Assembly (NCBI RefSeq): GCF_001704635.1
Contig: NZ_MAXF01000096.1
Span: 124,001-188,000, forward strand
From: Streptomyces sparsogenes
GTDB lineage: Bacteria; Actinomycetota; Actinomycetes; Streptomycetales; Streptomycetaceae
Direction: 5' to 3'
DNA: 64,000 nt
In this document: one piece after another, positions 59,703 through 64,000 of the stretch
How the letters are laid out: each line of letters opens with the position of its first letter
Numbering within the stretch: the first letter of the stretch is position 1
Notes under the pieces: generated by a model
Told to the model about the DNA's origin: nothing
Database searches by the model: none
Seen by the model: the letters and a program-made list of their open reading frames with translations, nothing else
Program-made: the position numbers and the translations under genes

Positions 59703-60340
59703 CAGAGGTCCCCACCGATCGTGTTGCGCTCGCTCGGCTGTACGTACACCAGTCCCTCGCCCTCGAAGCGGATCTGGAACGCCTCGCCCGAACTCTCGCC
59801 TATGAACGTGCGGAAGTTCACCCCGGACTGGAAGTGCTGCTTGAGCTTGCCCGTATGGGCGATGTACGCGCCCGGGTCCACCTGAAGCGGCAGCTCGGGG
59901 GTGACGCGCAGCACCACCGCCGTGCCGTCGGAGAGGATCGCCGCCTGGCCGCTGCCCTCGACGGTCGTGGTGAACAGGCCGTTGCCCTGCGCCGAACCCC
60001 GCAGCCCGGTGAAGGAGGTCCCGGTGCGCAGCGCGGCGTCCGCGCACAGCAGATTGCTCGCCTCCACATACAGCGTCTCGCCGTGCAGCGACACCAGGTT
60101 GATCTCGCTCGCCCGGTCGGCGAAGTAGCAGGTGCCGTGCCCCTTGACCTCCATGATCGCCATCTGCTCGCCGGTGAGCCGCCGGGTCACCATCCCGCGC
60201 AGACCGTCCCCGCCGCCGGTTTTCTTCTTGAAGGACATCTCCCCCTCGTACGCGACCATCGAGCCGTTCTTGGCCTTCACGGAATCGCCGGTCATGTCGA
60301 CGGCGAGCACCTTGCTCCCCTGGAGCCGAAACTGAGCCAC
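59702..60340 (-). CDS. AIM24-family protein, first in operon
   Basis: A 212-residue protein: VAQFRLQGSKVLAVDMTGDS, NGSMVAYEGEMSFKKKTGGG, RRLTGEQMAIMEVKGHGTCYF, LVSLHGETLYVEASNLL, then EAFQIRFEGEGLVYVQPSE. No signal peptide or transmembrane segment is seen, so it is cytoplasmic. The GTG at 60340 fits the family start. Homologues in yeast mitochondria (Aim24) affect cristae organisation, but bacterial roles are undefined. The operon probably starts here, with DUF3817 divergent. Confidence 0.88.
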   Translation of the reverse strand: MAQFRLQGSKVLAVDMTGDSVKAKNGSMVAYEGEMSFKKKTGGGDGLRGMVTRRLTGEQMAIMEVKGHGTCYFADRASEINLVSLHGETLYVEASNLLCADAALRTGTSFTGLRGSAQGNGLFTTTVEGSGQAAILSDGTAVVLRVTPELPLQVDPGAYIAHTGKLKQHFQSGVNFRTFIGESSGEAFQIRFEGEGLVYVQPSERNTIGGDL

Positions 60341-60503
60341 GGATCCGACGTTATCGGGACCGAACGACGCGGAACAGGGACAGCCGGACCCCGGCGCGGT
60401 GATCGGGTTCGGGGCTGCGACAATGCCAGGGGAGCTTGTGCATCGCTTCACAAGCTCTCGCCCGTGTCATCCGGCCGTCCTCTCTCCTAAGGTTGCTGCT
60501 CCC

Positions 60504-60848
60504 GTGGACTTCAAGACCGCCACCGCCCTGCGGAGGCTCCGCCTGGTCTCCGCTCCCGAGGCCGTCTCCTTCCTGCTGCTGCTCGTCTGCTCGGTGCTCA
60601 AGCGCACGACCGACTTCAACGCCGTCCCGGTGATGGGGATGGTGCACGGCGTCCTGTTCATCCTGTACCTGGTCTTCTGGCTGGACGCCTGGAAGCGCGC
60701 CCAGTGGGACCGCAAGACCGCCGCGATCTACTTCGTGCTCTCGGTGCTGCCGACCGGCGGCTTCTTCGCCGAGCGCAAGCTCAAGCGGGAGGCCGAGGCC
60801 AGCGTGATCGCCGCCCGCGCCCGCCGGGAAGGCGTGGTCAACGCATGA
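60504..60848 (+). CDS. DUF3817 family membrane protein
   Basis: A 114-residue protein with three transmembrane helices (SAPEAVSFLLLLVCSVL, VMGMVHGVLFILYLVFWL, AAIYFVLSVLPTGGFF) and a charged C-terminal helix (ERKLKREAEASVIAARARRE). The family is of unknown function, named DUF3817. GTG at 60504 follows TAAGG. Its stop overlaps the next ATG (ATGA), so it is coupled to the thiamine-binding protein. Confidence 0.9.
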   Translation: MDFKTATALRRLRLVSAPEAVSFLLLLVCSVLKRTTDFNAVPVMGMVHGVLFILYLVFWLDAWKRAQWDRKTAAIYFVLSVLPTGGFFAERKLKREAEASVIAARARREGVVNA

Positions 60849-61138
60849 TCGTCGCCTTCTCCGTGACCCCGCTCGGCGTCGGCGAGGACGTGGGGGAGTA
60901 CGTCGCCGACGCGGTGCGGGTGGTGCGCGAGTCCGGCCTGCCCAACCGCACGGACGCGATGTTCACCTCCGTCGAGGGCGAGTGGGACGAGGTCATGGAC
61001 GTCGTCAAGCGCGCGGTCGCGGCCGTCGAGGCACGGGCGCCGCGGGTGTCCGTGGTCCTCAAGGCGGACATCCGGCCGGGCGTGACGGACGGGCTCACCT
61101 CGAAGGTCGAGACGGTCGAGCGGCACCTGGCGGGCTGA
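60845..61138 (+). CDS. MTH1187/YkoF-type thiamine-binding protein
   Basis: A 97-residue ferredoxin-like fold protein: MIVAFSVTPLGVGEDVGEYVA, a central LPNRTDAMFTSVEGEWDEVM, and VSVVLKADIRPGVTDGL. Homologues bind thiamine or its pyrimidine precursor. It starts inside the stop codon of the DUF3817 gene. It could bind a ligand that the membrane partner handles, but no enzyme is adjacent and this is inference. Confidence 0.9.
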   Translation: MIVAFSVTPLGVGEDVGEYVADAVRVVRESGLPNRTDAMFTSVEGEWDEVMDVVKRAVAAVEARAPRVSVVLKADIRPGVTDGLTSKVETVERHLAG

Positions 61139-61152
61139 GCCCGACACACCGC

Positions 61153-62145
61153 CTACGCCCCGTCCCCCTCCAGCAGCGCCGTGCCCAGCGGCGTGCGCTC
61201 GTACAGCACCCGGTGGCCGTCGCGGCGCGACGTCAGCAGGCCGGCCGAGCGCAGCACCGCCAGGTGCGCCGAGACCGACGACGGCGCCAGGCCCAGCCGC
61301 TGGGCCAGCGCCGTCGTGGAGGCGGGCTCCTCCAGGCCGCTGAGGACGGCCGCGCGGTTGGCGCCGAGGAGCCGTACGAGCGCGTCCGCCGCGCGCTCGA
61401 CGGGCTCCTGCCAGAGCCTGCCCACCCCCCGCGCCGGGTAGATCACCGTCGGCTGCCACGGCGGGGCGAAGCCGCTCACCACGTCCGGCCAGACGAAGAC
61501 GCTCGGCATCAGCAGCAGGCCCCGGCCGTCCAGCGGCTGCACCTCCGGGTCCCCGCCCCGGGTGCTGACCGTCAGCCGCCCATCGGACCAGTCAACCATC
61601 GGGCGCAGATCGGCGAAGAGCCGCTCCAGCCCGCCGTCGGCGAGCTGCCGGGCGCGGTAGGCCACATCGGCCTCCAGCAGGGCGCGCACCCGGGGCCAGT
61701 CCGGGGCGAGCAGCGCGTGCCAGACCCGCTCGGTCAGATCCGCGAGCCGCCGCACCGCCCGCGCCGGGTCGTCCAGCAGCGCCCGCCCGGCCGGGGACTC
61801 GGCCGCCCCCGGCGTGAAGGCCATGGACCGCACCATCTCCCGGTGGGCGGCCGCCGGCTCGGTGGCCCGCAGCCGCGCCAGCTCCTCCTGGACCGAGGGG
61901 TACGGCACCTCCGGCGGCGGCCCCAGGAAGTCGGGGGTGTAGCCGCGGATCGGGATGAACAGCGTGAACAGGGAGAGGTCGAGCCCGGCCACGGCCGGGC
62001 GGACCCGGCGCAGCCACGGCAGGTGGTAGGGGTACCGCTCGGGGCGCAGCAGCGTCCGTACCGCCTCGTGGGTCTGGCCCAGCGGGGAGATGGCGAACCG
62101 GCAGCGCAGTAAGTCGTCCGTCCCGAAGCTCATGCGCAGCGGCAT
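61153..62145 (-). CDS. ArsR-type winged-helix regulator with large N-terminal domain (DUF5937-like)
   Basis: A 330-residue protein. The first 240 residues form a domain with LLRCRFAISPLGQTHEAVRTL and LPWLRRVRPAVAGLDLSLFTL typical of DUF5937-type regulators. The last 80 residues are an ArsR-like winged helix (STTALAQRLGLAPSSVSAHLA, RSAGLLTSRRDGHRVLYERT). ATG at 62145 follows AAGGGGGGAG. It is divergent from an MFS exporter, with a perfect 18-bp palindrome and direct repeats between, so it probably controls the exporter. Confidence 0.9.
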   Translation of the reverse strand: MPLRMSFGTDDLLRCRFAISPLGQTHEAVRTLLRPERYPYHLPWLRRVRPAVAGLDLSLFTLFIPIRGYTPDFLGPPPEVPYPSVQEELARLRATEPAAAHREMVRSMAFTPGAAESPAGRALLDDPARAVRRLADLTERVWHALLAPDWPRVRALLEADVAYRARQLADGGLERLFADLRPMVDWSDGRLTVSTRGGDPEVQPLDGRGLLLMPSVFVWPDVVSGFAPPWQPTVIYPARGVGRLWQEPVERAADALVRLLGANRAAVLSGLEEPASTTALAQRLGLAPSSVSAHLAVLRSAGLLTSRRDGHRVLYERTPLGTALLEGDGA

Positions 62146-62175
62146 GTCTCCCCCCTTCGTCGGGATGCCCCTCAT

Positions 62176-62240
62176 GGTTCGTCTCGAGGCGCGCCTCGAG
62201 GTTCGTCTCAAGATTCGTGGTTCGTTTCAAGATTCGTCTC
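62176..62240. promoter_or_regulatory. Palindrome and direct repeats between regulator and MFS exporter
   Basis: CTCGAGGCGCGCCTCGAG (62183-62200) is a perfect 18-bp palindrome. GGTTCGTCTCGAG, GGTTCGTCTCAAG and GGTTCGTTTCAAG start at 62176, 62200 and 62219, and ATTCGTCTC follows at 62232. This is the probable operator of the ArsR-type regulator, 38-55 bases upstream of its ATG. Confidence 0.65.
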
Positions 62241-62287
62241 GGGCCGAAACACTAGAGCTTCCCAGGCCGCCGGGGCACGCTGCGGCC

Positions 62288-63619
62288 ATGCCAACGCCTT
62301 CCGGGTCCGGGACGACGGACCCCACCTCGCCGCGCCCTGCCGCAGACGCCTCCCGACCCGAGCCCGCGGCCGACGGCGCCGGGGTGCCCGCCCCCACGGA
62401 ACCCCTCCCGGGAGGCGCCGGCTACCTCGCCGTGTTCGCGGTGCGCGAGTTCCGGGCCGTGTTCGTCGCGCATGTGATGTCGATGCTCGGCGAGGTGGTC
62501 TGCGGGATCGCGCTGTCCGTCCTGGTCTACCGGACCACCGGCTCCCCGCTGCTGAGCGCCCTGGCCTTCGCCTTCGCCCTGCTGCCGTACGTGGTCGGCG
62601 GCACCCTGCTGTCCGCCGTGGCCGACCGCTACCCGGCCCGCCGCGTCCTCGTCGTGTGCGACCTGGCCAGCGCCGCCTGCGTGGCCACGATGGTGGTGCC
62701 GGGCGCGCCCGTCTGGCTGCTGCTGGCGCTGCGCTGCGTGCCCGCCGCGATCTCCCCGGTCTTCACCGGCACGCGGGCCGCGACGCTCAGCGACATCCTG
62801 GGGGAGGGTGATCTGTTCGTACTGGGCCGGTCGGTCATCCGGCTCAGCGCGCAGGGCGCTCAGCTCGCGGGCTTCGCCGCGGGCGGGCTGCTGCTGACCG
62901 CGGTCTCGCCGCGCGCGGTGCTCGCGATCACGGCGGCCTCGTTCGTGGGCTCGGCGCTGGTGCTGCGGCTGGGCACCCGCCGCCGCCCGGCCCGCGCGGA
63001 CGGCCGGCGCGGCGCGCTGCTCGGCGACTCGCTGCGCGGCATGCGGCAGTTGTTCGCCGTGCCCCGGATCCGGGTCCTGTTCCTGCTCAGCTGGGTGCCG
63101 CCCACGTTCGTGGTGATGTCGGAGGCGCTGCTGACCCCGTACTCCGACCGGCTGGGCTTCGACTCGACCGGGCTCGGGCTGCTGATGTGCGGGATGCCGG
63201 TCGGCGCGATCGTCAGCGAGACCCTGGCGGGCACGCTGCTCGGCCCGGCCGGCCGGGCCCGGCTGACCCTGGTGGTGGCGGTGGTGTGCGCGCTGCCGTC
63301 CCTGGGGTACGTCTTCGAGCCCTCCTTCGGCTGGGCGCTGGCGCTCCAGGTGGCCACGGGCTTCGGCATGTCCTACGGCCTGGGGCTCGACCAGTGGTTC
63401 GTGGCGGCCGTGCCGGAGGAGCTGCGGGGACGGGCGCTGACGGTGATGGCGGCCGGGCTGATGACCGCGCAGGGCCTGGGCATGGCGGTGGCGGGCGCGG
63501 CCGCCGAGCTGGCGCCGGTGCACCTGGTGGTCACCGGGGCGGGGGTGTGCGGCACGGTCGGCTCCCTGCTGGTGGTGGCTCGGGTGCGGCGCGGCGGGGC
63601 GGACCCATCCGAAACGTGA
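62288..63619 (+). CDS. MFS transporter
   Basis: A 443-residue major-facilitator protein with about twelve transmembrane helices after a 45-residue disordered N-terminus. The segment YPARRVLVVCDLASAACVATM and GTRAATLSDILGEGDLFVLGRSVIR are typical of the drug-exporter/enterobactin-exporter-like group (MFS_3). The central cytoplasmic loop is RRRPARADGRRG. ATG at 62288 lacks a clear ribosome-binding site. Control by the divergent ArsR-type regulator is likely; substrate unknown. Confidence 0.9.
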   Translation: MPTPSGSGTTDPTSPRPAADASRPEPAADGAGVPAPTEPLPGGAGYLAVFAVREFRAVFVAHVMSMLGEVVCGIALSVLVYRTTGSPLLSALAFAFALLPYVVGGTLLSAVADRYPARRVLVVCDLASAACVATMVVPGAPVWLLLALRCVPAAISPVFTGTRAATLSDILGEGDLFVLGRSVIRLSAQGAQLAGFAAGGLLLTAVSPRAVLAITAASFVGSALVLRLGTRRRPARADGRRGALLGDSLRGMRQLFAVPRIRVLFLLSWVPPTFVVMSEALLTPYSDRLGFDSTGLGLLMCGMPVGAIVSETLAGTLLGPAGRARLTLVVAVVCALPSLGYVFEPSFGWALALQVATGFGMSYGLGLDQWFVAAVPEELRGRALTVMAAGLMTAQGLGMAVAGAAAELAPVHLVVTGAGVCGTVGSLLVVARVRRGGADPSET

Positions 63620-63662
63620 GACTGGGCTGACCATGATGTGACCGGCCGGTAGGGTCGGTTAC

Positions 63663-64000
63663 GTGCCCAAGCCGCTCAGCCTCTCCTTCGACCCCATCGC
63701 CCGCGCAGACGAACTGTGGAAGCGACGGTGGGGGTCCGTCCCCTCGATGGCCGCGATCACCTCGATCATGCGGGCCCAGCAGATCCTGCTCGGCCAGGTC
63801 GACGCGGTGGTCAAGCCGTACGGGCTGACCTTCGCCCGCTACGAGGCGCTGGTGCTGCTCACCTTCTCCCAGTCCGGCGAGCTGCCCATGTCCAAGATCG
63901 GCGAGCGGCTGATGGTCCACCCCACCTCGGTGACCAACACCGTGGACCGCCTGGTCAGGTCCGGGCTGGTGGCCAAGCGGCCGAACCCGAACGACGGCCG
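63663..64000 (+). CDS. MarR-family transcriptional regulator, cut by window end
   Basis: The first 112 codons of a MarR protein are present from GTG 63663. A helical N-terminus (FDPIARADELWKRRWG, then IMRAQQILLGQVDAVVKPYG) is followed by LPMSKIGERLMVHPTSVTNTV, the recognition helix, and DRLVRSGLVAKRPNPNDGR, the wing, where the window ends. It resembles regulators with an N-terminal extension compared with the 158-residue MarR at 58 kb. It lies 43 bases after the MFS gene and could share its transcript. Confidence 0.9.
   Translation, partial: MPKPLSLSFDPIARADELWKRRWGSVPSMAAITSIMRAQQILLGQVDAVVKPYGLTFARYEALVLLTFSQSGELPMSKIGERLMVHPTSVTNTVDRLVRSGLVAKRPNPNDG

Overview
The window is a GC-rich actinobacterial chromosome segment, almost certainly from Streptomyces or a very close relative. 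The evidence is the strong GC bias at third codon positions, frequent GTG and TTG starts, the scy-filP polarity genes, NucS in place of MutS/MutL-type repair, an SCO5389-type gene, and a gene order that, from memory, follows the S. coelicolor SCO5350-SCO5420 core region. Nearly all of it is conserved core chromosome. The accessory material lies in the first 2.4 kb and in small dispersed repeats.

Layout. 1-2.4 kb: an IS1380-type transposase end, decayed DNA, and a multiply frameshifted serine recombinase stopping beside tRNA-Arg(CCG). 2.7-10.2 kb: a stand-alone receiver protein, an ArgS-derived protein without catalytic domain (NrtL), and the aspartate-family genes lysA-hom-thrC and thrB. 10.6-19.8 kb: rho, an LCP wall-polymer ligase, rpmE, prfA, prmC, a threonylcarbamoyl-AMP synthase, a phosphatase-like protein lacking its nucleophilic cysteine, and a glyA paralogue. 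19.9-29.4 kb: a WecA-type lipid-carrier glycosyl-1-phosphate transferase and the full ATP synthase operon atpIBEFHAGDC. 29.5-36.6 kb: DUF2550, a NarL-type two-component system, PduO-type cobalamin adenosyltransferase, a DrrAB-like ABC exporter with divergent TetR, and 3-hydroxybutyryl-CoA dehydrogenase.

36.8-45.5 kb: a STAS protein, a membrane-anchored P-loop protein with a long Gly/Ser linker, nucS, an SCO5389-family gene, a luciferase-like monooxygenase, a small Cys/His protein, and an ABC pair whose ATPase and permease both carry Pro/Gln/Ala-rich tails. 45.7-50.9 kb: the coiled-coil genes filP and scy. 51.1-54.0 kb: methylmalonyl-CoA epimerase, thiolase and MeaB (propionyl/methylmalonyl-CoA metabolism, linked by B12 to the adenosyltransferase). 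54.3-64 kb: PhzF-like protein, PepSY protein with an OmpR/HisKA pair, a MarR regulator, three overlapping AIM24-family genes, DUF3817 plus a thiamine-binding protein, an ArsR-type regulator, an MFS exporter and a MarR gene cut by the window end.

There is no CRISPR array, prophage or biosynthetic gene cluster. The best candidates for new biology are the Cys-to-Ser phosphatase-like protein, the three-gene AIM24 operon, the catalytic-domain-less ArgS in the lysA operon, the P-loop protein with an Arg in Walker A, sigma-R-like promoters at rho and rpmE, a 188-bp MITE-like element, and several perfect palindromes in divergent or upstream regions.
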